Below are positions 15,491-23,892 of a stretch of DNA of 64,000 nucleotides, one piece after another. The notes beneath the pieces were generated by a model that saw only the letters and a program-made list of their open reading frames with translations, did not search any database and was not told the origin of the DNA. Location of the stretch: assembly GCA_019421015.1 (NCBI GenBank), contig JAHZGC010000004.1, positions 29,565 to 93,564 of the forward strand, in the 5' to 3' direction. This DNA is from Coriobacteriaceae bacterium (GTDB lineage: Bacteria; Actinomycetota; Coriobacteriia; Coriobacteriales; UMGS124). Within the stretch, counting starts at the first letter, position 1, and each line of letters opens with the position of its first letter. Both the position numbers and the translations under genes were made by a program.

Positions 15491-16725
15491 CGTGCCTCCT
15501 CCTTCTTCATTGCAAGCATGTCGTAGAACGCCTCGAGGCGCGTGTCCAGGCCGGTGTCGCTGGTCTGGGAGTCGTAGCTCAGGTAGAGTACGGGAATGTG
15601 CAGGTCGGAGCTGATGCGCTGCAGCGTGGGCACGCAGTCGATCTCGGGGGTGCAGCCGCTCGACTTGAGGTGCACGAGGCCGTCGTAGGCCGCCCGCGCA
15701 TAGCGCAGGGCCGCCGCGCAGGTCATCGTGGAGGTGGGGCCCATGTCGTAGGTCACATAGGGCGCGGCCTCCTGGCGCAGCTCGGCCTCGTCGTAGCGCA
15801 GGTAACGGTTCGTGAGATTCACCATGCGGTGCAGCTCGACGCCCATGGCGATGAGCTTCTTCTCCACCTCGAGGTTGCTGTGGGGGTCCACCGCCGTGAA
15901 GAACTCGCCCACCACGCCCACGCGCACGCGGTTCGCGGGCATCTCCACGGGGATGGCCTCGAAGGCCGCCATGGCCCGGCGCTGCACCTGCACGATCTCG
16001 CGGTCGCAGGTGACCTTGCCCATGGCGCGGTAGTAGTCGGCGAGCGTCCGCTCGAAGGCACCCTTCTCCACCGCGAAGGCGGCATGGGCCAGGTAGTAGT
16101 CGTAGGCCTCGTCAAGGAAGCGCACCATCTTGGCCGTTGCCGCCAGGTTCACCACGCCGGCCGGCAGCGAGATATTGGGGTTCACCTTCTCCTTGCAGGC
16201 GCGCACGTAGTCCAGCGGCGGCTTGCCCGAGAGGGTCGAGAAGTTCAGCATGTCGAAGTCATAACCCATGTCGCGCAGGATCGACTCCTGGAGCTCGCCG
16301 TAGTAGCCCAGGCGGCAGGGGCCGGCAAACTGCACGAGCACGTCGGCCCCGAGCTCCAGAGCGTCGAGGTAGTCGCCCAGGATGTGCTTGAAAGGCGCGC
16401 ACACGTAGTCGCTGCTGTGGCGCGAGCCCGCCTCGAGGCTGCGGCGGGTGGCCGGTGGGAGCGCCACGAACTCGGCGTCGAGCACCTGCTCGGTGAAGAA
16501 CTTGAACGCCACGTCGTAGTGGTGGTAGTGAAAGAACGCCACCTTGCGGCGCGTGTGGTGCTTGGGCGAGCGGCGTCGCTTGGGCCGCTTGGCCACGAGG
16601 CGCGCCGGCCTGCCCGCGTCCTTCTCCACCGCAACCGAGGCGCGGGAGACCTCGCGCGCGGGGTCTTCGTGGCCGAGGAACGGGGAGGCCTCGCGCGGGT
16701 TTTTGGGGTCGCTGGGATCGTTCAT
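15487..16725 (-). CDS. 2-hydroxyacyl-CoA dehydratase-like / activase-associated protein
   Basis: A 412-aa protein of the DUF2229/HgdB-like group that accompanies activases. A basic, disordered N-terminus of about 60 residues precedes the core. Conserved cysteines are in YVCAPFKH, AGPCRLGYYG and SSGCTPEID, the positions expected to hold an iron-sulfur cluster. The C-terminal RLEAFYDML mirrors RVESFVDIL of the upstream protein, so the two are likely paralogous halves of one complex. ATG 16725 overlaps the stop of the upstream gene and its own stop overlaps the activase start, indicating translational coupling. Confidence 0.8.
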   Translation of the reverse strand: MNDPSDPKNPREASPFLGHEDPAREVSRASVAVEKDAGRPARLVAKRPKRRRSPKHHTRRKVAFFHYHHYDVAFKFFTEQVLDAEFVALPPATRRSLEAGSRHSSDYVCAPFKHILGDYLDALELGADVLVQFAGPCRLGYYGELQESILRDMGYDFDMLNFSTLSGKPPLDYVRACKEKVNPNISLPAGVVNLAATAKMVRFLDEAYDYYLAHAAFAVEKGAFERTLADYYRAMGKVTCDREIVQVQRRAMAAFEAIPVEMPANRVRVGVVGEFFTAVDPHSNLEVEKKLIAMGVELHRMVNLTNRYLRYDEAELRQEAAPYVTYDMGPTSTMTCAAALRYARAAYDGLVHLKSSGCTPEIDCVPTLQRISSDLHIPVLYLSYDSQTSDTGLDTRLEAFYDMLAMKKEEAR

Positions 16726-17705
16726 CGCACGTAGCCTCCCTGTTTTTGGTAGCGCAGGATGTCGACGAAGCTCTCGACGCGGGTCTCGAGGCCGGCGGTG
16801 CCGCTCTGGGCGTCGATGGTGAGGTTGAGGATCGGGGTGCCCTTGATGCAGCGCATCACGGCGTCGTCGGTCATGGAGTCGGGGCCGCAGGGAAAGGCGC
16901 TTACGAGCACGATGCCGTCCACATGCTCCCGGTGGCGCAGAATGGTGCCCACGAGCTCGCGGTTCACGACCCAGGGCATCGTCTGGGAGAAGCCCAAGCT
17001 TGCCGCATAGCCCCGTCCGTGGTCGCACTCGTCGGCCAGGACCACCTCGGCTCCCAGGTGCGCGAGCAGCTCGGCCACCGGGGCACCCATGGCCCGGTCG
17101 TGGGAGATGTAGGGGTGGGCGGCCAGGAGTATGCGCACGTCCTGCGGGTCGTCCCGACGGGCACAGAGCCGTGCCTCGGCCGCCTGGGCGAGCTCGTGGT
17201 CGTGGCGCTCCTGGGCCTTGAACGCCTCGCGCACGGCGCGTTTGGCCTGCCGCGGGGTGGCGCCGAAGCTCTGGGCCAGGTCGGCGAAAGCCTGCTCGAA
17301 GGGGCGTTTCTCCTCAAAGACCCCCACGCGGCACGACACGACGTGCACCTGGTCGCCAAAGGTGTTGGCCACGATGTCGGGCAGGGCGTGGAACTTGGTG
17401 CAGAACTGCTTGACCAGGCCGAGGTTGGCCATGGAGGGCACGAAAACGGCGTCGCAGCGGCCCAGAAGGTCGGCCACATGGCCAAGATAGACCTTGGAGG
17501 CCAGGCAGCACTCGTCGACCGCGAGCGCCTCGCCGCGCGCGACGACCTCGCGGTCGGTGGGGCGGCTTAGTACCGTCGTGCGGCCGAGCCGCTCGAAGAG
17601 GGCGGTCCAGAGTGTACCGTAGCGGTGGTAGAGAAGCGCCCGCGGTATGCCGACGACCTGCACGTCGGCGTAGGGGGTCGGGTGGGTGTGTCCCAAAGCG
17701 GGCAT
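16722..17705 (-). CDS. DUF2229 acyl-CoA dehydratase activase-related protein
   Basis: A 327-aa protein starting with the DUF2229 signature (GIPRALLYHRYGTLW, then SRPTDREVVARG and DECCLASKVYLGHV). Cysteines that may bind an iron-sulfur cluster are Cys66-67, Cys in VKQFCTKFH and Cys in SAFPCGPDS. It is the first gene of a three-gene operon with ATGA overlaps. In many anaerobes these three parts are fused into one giant protein of more than 1,000 aa; here they are separate. The reaction catalysed by that family is not established. A MerR gene is divergent, 312 bp away. Confidence 0.82.
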   Translation of the reverse strand: MPALGHTHPTPYADVQVVGIPRALLYHRYGTLWTALFERLGRTTVLSRPTDREVVARGEALAVDECCLASKVYLGHVADLLGRCDAVFVPSMANLGLVKQFCTKFHALPDIVANTFGDQVHVVSCRVGVFEEKRPFEQAFADLAQSFGATPRQAKRAVREAFKAQERHDHELAQAAEARLCARRDDPQDVRILLAAHPYISHDRAMGAPVAELLAHLGAEVVLADECDHGRGYAASLGFSQTMPWVVNRELVGTILRHREHVDGIVLVSAFPCGPDSMTDDAVMRCIKGTPILNLTIDAQSGTAGLETRVESFVDILRYQKQGGYVR

Positions 17706-17888
17706 CGAGGGGGTCCTTCCGGGCGGTGTTTAGAGCCAAAAAGTATAGCTCAGGGGGAGGGGTGCGGCCCGATGCCCTTGGAATGGCCACGGGTCGGCCT
17801 CGCCGCGTTCCTCTCGTGTCCGGGTTCCAAGCTCCGCCCTTAGCTCCGCTTAAACTTTGTCCCGTTTCGTCACAAATGGTTCCGACGG

Positions 17889-17919
17889 TTGACGGTGACG
17901 TAACGTCGTCGTGCATCCT
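17889..17919 (+). promoter_or_regulatory. MerR-type promoter with 19-bp spacer
   Basis: TTGACG (17889) and CATCCT (17914) are separated by 19 bp, the long spacing typical of MerR-controlled promoters. The spacer contains ACGT-A-ACGT dyad sequence. It would read toward the MerR gene, with a leader of about 90 nt. The 312-bp gap 17706-18017 otherwise shows nothing definite. Confidence 0.4.
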
Positions 17920-18017
17920 GTGTGCCAGGGAGTTGACCGCGCCCAGGAGAACCGCCTGTGCCCGCACGCCGTGCGGCGGGGAGGGGAGCGCGCAAAGATG
18001 AGGAGAGGAACGCACCC

Positions 18018-18875
18018 GTGTCGGACTATATGTCTGTGGGTGAGCTGGCGGAGCTCGTTGGCGTCACCGTGAGGAGCATACAGTACTACGACCAGCAGGG
18101 CATCCTGTCGCCGAGCGCCAAGGGGCCGCAGAACCACCGCCTCTACGCCCCGGCCGACGTGGAGCGCCTCTACTGCATTCTCTGTCTTAAGTACGTGGGC
18201 CTCTCCCTGGCCGAAATCCGTTCCTTCTTGGGCGGGGGCGTCACACCGACGGCCGCGCGCAAGGTGTTCCTCGACGCCCTGAGCGAGACCGAGCAGGCCT
18301 TCTCGACCCTTTTGAGCCGCTACGCCACGCTGCGCTACCTGGCGCAGGCCGTAGGTGCCGAGGTGCCGGCGAGCGAGCTAGCGGGCCAGGTGCCGGCGGC
18401 CGCCCCCATGGCGGAGAGCCCCATGGAGGAGAGCCCCGCGATTCCTGAGAGCCAGCCCGACTGGCGCTCCCTCGCGCAGTCGATCGAGCGCTACCAAGGA
18501 AGTGACAAGTACTTCTGGCGCCTCTCCTGCATCTACGACGGTCGGGACGAGCCGGCCTGCGAGGAGGTGCCCGAGCCCACCGAGAAGGACCGCGTCGTGG
18601 CGGCCTGGCACAGCCTGATCTCGGACGCCCTGGTCAACATGACGGGGGAGGAGCCCGTCGACTCGCCGCGCAGCCACGCCTTGGCCGAGCGCTACCTGCG
18701 CCTTCAGGCCGAGGAGGCCCTGCGGCCCACCGGCGAGGGGTTCGTGCTACTCGAGAACTCCCCGATGCGCCGGCACCCGGGGGCGGCCTCGTTCGACGCC
18801 ATGCGCCGCAACGTGAATGCCTACCTGGAACGCCTGGCCGCCTGCTATCGGGAGCTGCACCCCGACGCCGGTTAG
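18018..18875 (+). CDS. MerR-family transcriptional regulator
   Basis: A 285-aa protein. The winged HTH (YMSVGELAELVGVTVRSIQYY) occupies residues 4-72, followed by a coiled dimerisation helix near 80-115. A 150-residue C-terminal domain follows a proline/glutamate-rich linker (about 130-160); this domain does not match a ligand-binding fold that I recognise. GTG 18018 follows GGAGAGGAACGCACCC. It lies divergent to the activase operon, which makes that operon and itself the likely targets. Confidence 0.85.
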   Translation: MSDYMSVGELAELVGVTVRSIQYYDQQGILSPSAKGPQNHRLYAPADVERLYCILCLKYVGLSLAEIRSFLGGGVTPTAARKVFLDALSETEQAFSTLLSRYATLRYLAQAVGAEVPASELAGQVPAAAPMAESPMEESPAIPESQPDWRSLAQSIERYQGSDKYFWRLSCIYDGRDEPACEEVPEPTEKDRVVAAWHSLISDALVNMTGEEPVDSPRSHALAERYLRLQAEEALRPTGEGFVLLENSPMRRHPGAASFDAMRRNVNAYLERLAACYRELHPDAG

Positions 18876-18966
18876 ATAAACCAGGCAAGCCACGTTATCT
18901 GAAAGCTACCAAATCGTCCGCCAGCTACCGGGGCCGCGTGCGCGCGGTGCCGGGAAGGAGAGAGCC

Positions 18967-19965
18967 GTGATCGTTTCTTGGATGACAACCAACCGCTGCA
19001 ACCTGACCTGCAAGCACTGCTACCAGGACGCCAGCCCCGACGCCACCGCCAACGAGCTCTCCACCGACGAGGCCCGCGAGCTCATCGACGGCATCGTGCG
19101 CGCCGGCTTCAAGATCATGATCTTCTCGGGCGGAGAGGCCCTCATGCGCCCCGACATCTACGAGCTGGTGGAGTATGCCGCGAGCAAGGGCCTGCGCCCC
19201 GTGTTCGGCACCAACGGCACGCTCATCACCCCCGAGGTGGCCCAGCGTCTCAAAGACGCCGGTGCCGCCGCCATGGGCATCAGCCTCGACAGCCTCGACG
19301 CCAAGAAGCACGACGAGTTCCGCGGCCTCGAGGGCGCCTGGGAGGCCACAGTGGCCGGCATGCGCGCCTGCCGGGAGGTGGGCCTGCCGTTCCAGCTGCA
19401 CACCACCGTGCTCGACTGGAACGAGGACGAGATCTGCGACATCACCGACTTCGCTGTGGCCGAGGGTGCCATCGCCCACTACGTGTTCTTCCTGATCCCG
19501 GTGGGCCGCGGCAAGTACATCAACGACACCGCCCTCAAGGTGGCCGCCAACGAGCGCCTGCTCCGTCAGATTATGGCCAAGCAGGCCGAGGTCGACATCG
19601 ACGTGAAGCCTACCTGCGCCCCGCAGTTCACCCGCGTGGCCAAGCAGCTCGGCGTGGAGACCCGCTTTGACCGCGGCTGCCTTGCGGGCCTCACCTACTG
19701 CATCATCAGCCCCGAAGGCGTGGTGCGCCCCTGCGCCTACATGCTCGAGGAGGCCGGTAGCGTGCGCGAGCAGCCTTTCGACGAGATCTGGGCCAACGCT
19801 CCCGTATTCGAGCGCCTGCGCAGCCGCACCTACGGCGGTTCCTGCGGTACCTGCGACTACCGCGAGGGGTGCGGCGGTTGCCGAGCCCGCGCGGCCTACT
19901 ACCACGACGGGGACTATCTGGCCCAGGACGACTACTGCGCCCACGGCCGCGAGCTGGAGGTTTAG
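18967..19965 (+). CDS. Radical SAM/SPASM protein, NirJ2-like
   Basis: A 332-aa radical SAM enzyme. The cluster motif CNLTCKHC uses Cys11, Cys15 and Cys18, and FSGGEALMRPD is the SAM-binding GGE motif. A C-terminal SPASM region supplies more cysteines (GCLAGLTYC, PCAYM, SCGTCDYREGCGGCRA). The layout and motifs such as FKIMIFSGGEALMRPDI fit the NirJ2/AhbC group of haem- and haem-d1-related enzymes. No other haem gene is adjacent, so the substrate is uncertain. GTG 18967 has GGAGAGAG just upstream. A haem role would fit the haem-bearing respiratory genes downstream (inference). Confidence 0.8.
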   Translation: MIVSWMTTNRCNLTCKHCYQDASPDATANELSTDEARELIDGIVRAGFKIMIFSGGEALMRPDIYELVEYAASKGLRPVFGTNGTLITPEVAQRLKDAGAAAMGISLDSLDAKKHDEFRGLEGAWEATVAGMRACREVGLPFQLHTTVLDWNEDEICDITDFAVAEGAIAHYVFFLIPVGRGKYINDTALKVAANERLLRQIMAKQAEVDIDVKPTCAPQFTRVAKQLGVETRFDRGCLAGLTYCIISPEGVVRPCAYMLEEAGSVREQPFDEIWANAPVFERLRSRTYGGSCGTCDYREGCGGCRARAAYYHDGDYLAQDDYCAHGRELEV

Positions 19966-19967
19966 CT

Positions 19968-20052
19968 GCGGAACCTCGGCCGCCGCGTTGCGCAGGTGCT
20001 CACGTACGTCCAGTACGCATCGCACCTGCGCGCCTTGCGGCCGAGAACCCGC
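19968..20052 (+). repeat. Dispersed GTAC-core hairpin repeat, copy 3
   Basis: An 85-bp near-copy of 1606-1689, starting 3 bp after the radical SAM stop codon. Inner stem GCGCAGGTGC/GCACCTGCGC is a perfect 10-bp pair, the tip is GTAC-GTCCA-GTAC, and the outer stem is CTCGGCCGC/GCGGCCGAG. Compared with copy 1, one difference (C to G) perfects the inner stem. Confidence 0.75.
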
Positions 20053-20140
20053 GTTTGGTAGGGGCGGGACCTCGGCTTGGGGATGGAGGGCAGTGCCGTA
20101 CTGCGTTTTGCCGAGCAAGGCCGACGTCTTGGGGCTGATT

Positions 20141-20375
20141 TATCATTTTTTGAATGATAGGCCTTATCGGGCAGAGATACACCCGCATTTTGGGGGTTCG
20201 TGTACCGCTCGATGGGGCATTCGGGCTCGCAAGGTCTCGAAAATGAACGCATTCGGGACGTGCGAGCAACGGCCTGACTCGTGTACAAGTTGTTTACCAG
20301 CGGTTTTGTTATAGGGACTATGAGAGATGGCCCCAACCGAAGGCAATATCAACGCTGGCACGGTACACGAACCCC
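20141..20375. repeat. Leader region of the ABC importer with 14-bp inverted repeat
   Basis: GGGGTTCGTGTACC (20193-20206) recurs inverted as GGTACACGAACCCC (20362-20375), bracketing 155 bp. GCATTCGGG occurs twice inside. Just upstream, TATCATT-ttttg-AATGATA is a 7-bp AT hairpin. Downstream, 20431-20545 is a nearly pure C/T tract. The 638-bp gap 19966-20603 contains no gene. It may be a small mobile repeat or a regulatory leader. Confidence 0.5.
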
Positions 20376-20603
20376 GCTTTTGCGGCTGTATTTGGGAGAA
20401 AAGGGTGCAATTTGTTTGCTATTGATACAAACCTCCCTTTGGCTCCCTCCTCCCCACTCTCCGCCCCACCGTCTCTCGCCAGTTCCCCCGTCCCGCCGCC
20501 TCCCTTCTGCGTCCCGATCCCTCTTGCCCCTCCTTCGTGTTCTCGCGGGTTACCTCCGGCCCGCTTGCAATCGCAAACCCCCTTACGTTCTAAGGAGCAT
20601 CCC

Positions 20604-21797
20604 ATGTCGTTCCCGCATGAATCGTCAGTCTCCCGCCGTCAGGCCTGCCTGCGCGGCGCTGGCCTGCTCGCGCTGCTCGCATGTGCGGGCGCCCCTGTCG
20701 CCCGTGCCTCCGAGGCCGGGCGCCCCGCGTCTGCCGGAGAAGCCCCCGAGGCCCCGGTCGACCCCCTTGAGTCTTTGGCCTCCATCCCCGAGCTGCCCAA
20801 CGAGCGGTTTGTCGTGGAGTTCCCCGCGACCATCGTCGACGACCTGGGCCGCACCGTCGAGATTGCGAGCCTCGACGTCGTGGTGGCCTGCATGGGCAGC
20901 TTTGCCGAGCTCTGGGAGCTTGCCGGGGGCACCCTGGTGGGTGTGACCGACGACGCCCTGCTCGACTACGACCTGGCCAACGCCGACTCGCTGACCACGA
21001 TCGGCCAGTTCACGGCCCCCAACCTCGAGGAGATTCTGGCCTTGCAGCCGAGCCTGGTGATCTGCTCGGCCGCCACCACGGGCCGCGGCGGCCAGGCGAG
21101 CCAGCTCGACCTGCAGCAGCCCCTCGAGGCGGCCGGGGTGCCGGTGGCCTACTTCCAGGTGACGGTGTTCGAGGACTATCTGCGCATGCTGGCCACCTGC
21201 TGCGGGCTCACTGGCCGCGGCGACCTCTACCATGCAAACGGCGCGGCCGTGGCCGACCGTGTGCGCGCGGTGATCGAGGCTTCCCGCGAGGCGGCTGCGA
21301 GCCAGGGCGCCGAGGGCGACGCGGCGCCCACCTGCCTGCTCATGACCACCTATTCGGGGGGTGCGCGCGTGAGCACCTCGTCCACCCAGACCGGTGCCAT
21401 GCTCGCCGCCCTGGGTGCCGCCAACCTGGCCGACCAGAACCGCAGCCTGCTCAAGGACTTCTCCGTCGAGGCCGCCATCGGCCTGGACCCGCGGTTTATC
21501 TTTGTGATCCCCATGGGCGACGACGAGGAGGCCGCTCAGAAGGCCTTTGACGAGCTCACCACCAACGACCCCGCCTGGGGCGCCATGAGCGCCGTGGCCG
21601 AGGGGCGCTGTTTTGTGCTCGACCCCGCCCTCTACCAGTACAAGCCCCTGAACCACTGGGACGAGGCCTACGTCGGTCTGGCCGCCGACCTCTGGGGCAT
21701 CGATGCTGCGGCCGTTCGCGGGCCCTCCGCCGAGGCCCCGGACCAGCAGGCCGCTGAGCCGCAGGGTTCCGCCGAGTCCGAGAAGGCCGCGGCGTGA
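20604..21797 (+). CDS. ABC importer substrate-binding protein (FecB/BtuF type)
   Basis: A 397-aa exported protein. A twin-arginine signal (SVSRRQACLRGAGLLALLA) ends at the probable cleavage site ARA-SE near residue 36. The rest is a periplasmic-binding-protein domain of the iron-siderophore/B12/haem class (TIVDDLGRTVEI, LEEILALQPSLVI). The C-terminal 25 residues are an Ala/Glu tail. It delivers a metal chelate or tetrapyrrole to the permease encoded next. There is no lipobox, so anchoring is unclear. ATG 20604 has TAAGGAG 7 bp upstream; the same frame is open about 190 bp further but without a ribosome site. Confidence 0.85.
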   Translation: MSFPHESSVSRRQACLRGAGLLALLACAGAPVARASEAGRPASAGEAPEAPVDPLESLASIPELPNERFVVEFPATIVDDLGRTVEIASLDVVVACMGSFAELWELAGGTLVGVTDDALLDYDLANADSLTTIGQFTAPNLEEILALQPSLVICSAATTGRGGQASQLDLQQPLEAAGVPVAYFQVTVFEDYLRMLATCCGLTGRGDLYHANGAAVADRVRAVIEASREAAASQGAEGDAAPTCLLMTTYSGGARVSTSSTQTGAMLAALGAANLADQNRSLLKDFSVEAAIGLDPRFIFVIPMGDDEEAAQKAFDELTTNDPAWGAMSAVAEGRCFVLDPALYQYKPLNHWDEAYVGLAADLWGIDAAAVRGPSAEAPDQQAAEPQGSAESEKAAA

Positions 21798-22786
21798 GGA
21801 CTCGCAACCTTGTAACCTTGGTCCTGTGCGCGGTGTTCGTGCTGGTTGCCACCGTGGCGGGCCTCGTGGCCGGCTCCACCGGCGTGAGCGCGCCCGACGT
21901 GTGGGCCGTGCTCACGGGCGGGGAGCCCTCGGTCGCCAGCGCCTCCGCCATCGTGCAGCACGTGCGAGTGCCGCGGGTCGAGGCCGCCCTGCTCGCGGGG
22001 GCGGCCCTGGCCGTTTCGGGCACCGTGATCCAGACGGTGCTCAACAACCCGCTGGCCAGCCCCAACATCGTCGGCGTGAACTCCGGGGCGGGCCTTGCGG
22101 TGCTGGTCTGTGCGGCGCTTCTGCCCGGCGTGGCCTTTGCGCTGCCCCTGGCCGCCTTTGGCGGGGCCCTGGTTACCGCCCTGATCATCTTTGCCGTGGC
22201 GGCCCGGGGCCATGGGTCGCGCCTCACCCTGGTGCTCGTGGGTATCGCCGTGAGCACCATCTTCGGCGCCGGTATGAACACCATCCTCATCGTGGCGCCC
22301 GACGCCTACGTGGGGGCGAGCACCTTCTTGGTGGGCGGCCTGGCCGGCGTGCGCTCGACTGACCTGGTGTGGCCGGCGGCCTTTATCGCGGCGGGGCTGG
22401 TGGCGGCCCTGCTGGGCACCAAGGCGCTCAACGTGTGCCTCATGGGCGACGACGTGGCCCTGAGCGTGGGCATGAACGTGGGCCGCGTGCGCTTGGTCAT
22501 GCTCGGCGTGGCGGCGCTTTTGGCCGGGGCGGCCGTGAGCTTTGCGGGGCTCCTGGGGTTCGTGGGCCTCATCGTGCCCCACGTGATGCGCCTTATCGTG
22601 GGCAACGACCTGCGCGTCCTGGTGCCTGCGAGCGCCCTGGCAGGTGCGGGCTTCGTGTGCCTGTGCGACGTGTGCGCCCGCACGCTCTTTGCCCCCTACG
22701 AGCTGCCGGTGGGCATCCTCATGGCCTTTGTGGGCGGCCCGTTCTTCATCTGGCTCGTAGTGCGTGCGAAGGGAGGGCTCGAATGA
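21794..22786 (+). CDS. FecCD-family ABC permease
   Basis: A 330-aa membrane protein with about nine to ten helices, of the BtuC/FecCD family. The conserved RVPRVEAALLAGAALAVSG (residues 56-74) and NPLASPNIVGVNSGA blocks lie at the N-terminus. GLLGFVGLIVPHVMRL near residue 255 is the ATPase-coupling region. A single permease gene implies a homodimer. GTG 21794 overlaps the stop of the binding-protein gene, and its stop overlaps the ATPase start (ATGA). Confidence 0.92.
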   Translation: MRTRNLVTLVLCAVFVLVATVAGLVAGSTGVSAPDVWAVLTGGEPSVASASAIVQHVRVPRVEAALLAGAALAVSGTVIQTVLNNPLASPNIVGVNSGAGLAVLVCAALLPGVAFALPLAAFGGALVTALIIFAVAARGHGSRLTLVLVGIAVSTIFGAGMNTILIVAPDAYVGASTFLVGGLAGVRSTDLVWPAAFIAAGLVAALLGTKALNVCLMGDDVALSVGMNVGRVRLVMLGVAALLAGAAVSFAGLLGFVGLIVPHVMRLIVGNDLRVLVPASALAGAGFVCLCDVCARTLFAPYELPVGILMAFVGGPFFIWLVVRAKGGLE

Positions 22787-23631
22787 GCGACCCGCAGACG
22801 GCTGCCCGGGCCAGCGCGACACCGCCGGTCCCCGACCAGGCTGCCCTGTCCGAGCCCCCTGCACGCCCGGCGGTCGAGGTGCGCGGCCTGGAGTTTTCCT
22901 ACGGTTCGCGGCCAATCCTGCGCGGCGTGGACCTTGCCTTTCCCGAAGGGGCCGTGAGCGCCCTCGTCGGCCCCAACGGCTGCGGCAAGTCGACCCTGGT
23001 CAAGCACATCACCCGGGCGCTCTCGCCCAAGGCCGGCACGGTGTCGGTGCTGGGCGACGACGTGGCGAGGCTGGGCCGGCGCGAGGTGGCCCGTCGCGTG
23101 GCCGTGCTCGCCCAGGGCGGCATCGTGCCGGGGGTGCGTGTGGAGCAGTTCGTGGCGGGGGGACGCTACCCGTACAGCGGGGCCTTCTCGGCCCCCAACG
23201 CCGACGACCGCCGCATCGTGGCCGCGGCCATGGAGCAGGCGGGGTGCGCGCGCTTTGCCGGCTGCGACATGCGGTCGCTCTCGGGCGGGGAGCGCCAGCG
23301 GGTCCATTTGGCCATGGTGCTTGCCCAACAGACCCCGGTCGTGGTGATGGACGAGCCCACCACCTACCTCGACGTGAGCGCCTGCTTTGACCTCATGGAC
23401 CTGGTGCGCGACCTCAACCGTGCAGGCAAGACCGTGATCATGGTGCTGCACGACCTGAACCTGGCCCTGACCTGCTGCGACCACGTGGCCGTGATGCGCG
23501 CCGGCGAGCTGGTCTGCGCCGGGGCCCCCTCCGCGGTGGCACAAAGCGGCGTGGTGGAGGAGGTTTTTGGGGTGCGCCTGCGCCGCGTCGAGGAGGAGGG
23601 ACGGCTGTACTACTGCCTGTTGCCGCGGTAG
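22783..23631 (+). CDS. ABC importer ATPase (FecE/BtuD type)
   Basis: A 282-aa ATPase with a 30-residue N-terminal extension. Walker A is GPNGCGKST (about residues 65-73), the signature LSGGERQR, Walker B VVVMDEPT, and the H-loop histidine in MVLHDLN. It powers the FecCD-type permease. The operon order (binding protein, permease, ATPase) with overlapping codons is complete. The substrate (iron chelate, haem, corrinoid) cannot be read from the sequence, and I see no cobalamin riboswitch upstream. Confidence 0.93.
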   Translation: MSDPQTAARASATPPVPDQAALSEPPARPAVEVRGLEFSYGSRPILRGVDLAFPEGAVSALVGPNGCGKSTLVKHITRALSPKAGTVSVLGDDVARLGRREVARRVAVLAQGGIVPGVRVEQFVAGGRYPYSGAFSAPNADDRRIVAAAMEQAGCARFAGCDMRSLSGGERQRVHLAMVLAQQTPVVVMDEPTTYLDVSACFDLMDLVRDLNRAGKTVIMVLHDLNLALTCCDHVAVMRAGELVCAGAPSAVAQSGVVEEVFGVRLRRVEEEGRLYYCLLPR

Positions 23632-23659
23632 GTCCGTGGGGGTGCGGCGATGGGGTAGT

Positions 23660-23833
23660 TTGGCACTGGATTTGAGTTGTGGAAGAGTCGAATGCTATGG
23701 TTGGCACCAAATCGGGATTGTGTAAGAGCGGTCTGGGGACAATGGCACCAAATCCGCGTTCTGTAATCGCGAGACTCGGTTTTCTGGGCGAGAATACCTC
23801 GAAGGGCTTGCAAAACTCCCATTTGGTGCCACC
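23660..23833. repeat. Four-copy intergenic motif array, core TGGCACCAAATC
   Basis: Forward copies start at 23661, 23702 and 23743, exactly 41 bp apart: TGGCACTGGATTTGAGTTG, TGGCACCAAATCGGGATTG and TGGCACCAAATCCGCGTTC. An inverted copy (ACTCCCATTTGGTGCCA) ends near 23831. The gap lies between the convergent ends of the ATPase and lemA genes. Confidence 0.7.
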
Positions 23834-23892
23834 TCAACGCGGCTGACCATTCTTCCTGGGGTACCGCGCTACTCACCATTGCCGGGCGCCCC

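Noticed and set aside
20412..20603. Pro/Ser-rich N-terminal extension of the ABC binding protein
   Set aside because: The twin-arginine signal must be near the N-terminus, and TAAGGAG fits ATG 20604; the extension is a translated C/T tract.
20604..23631. Cobalamin transport assignment for the ABC operon
   Set aside because: No cobalamin riboswitch is visible upstream and the binding protein could equally take an iron chelate or haem, so no gene symbol was given.
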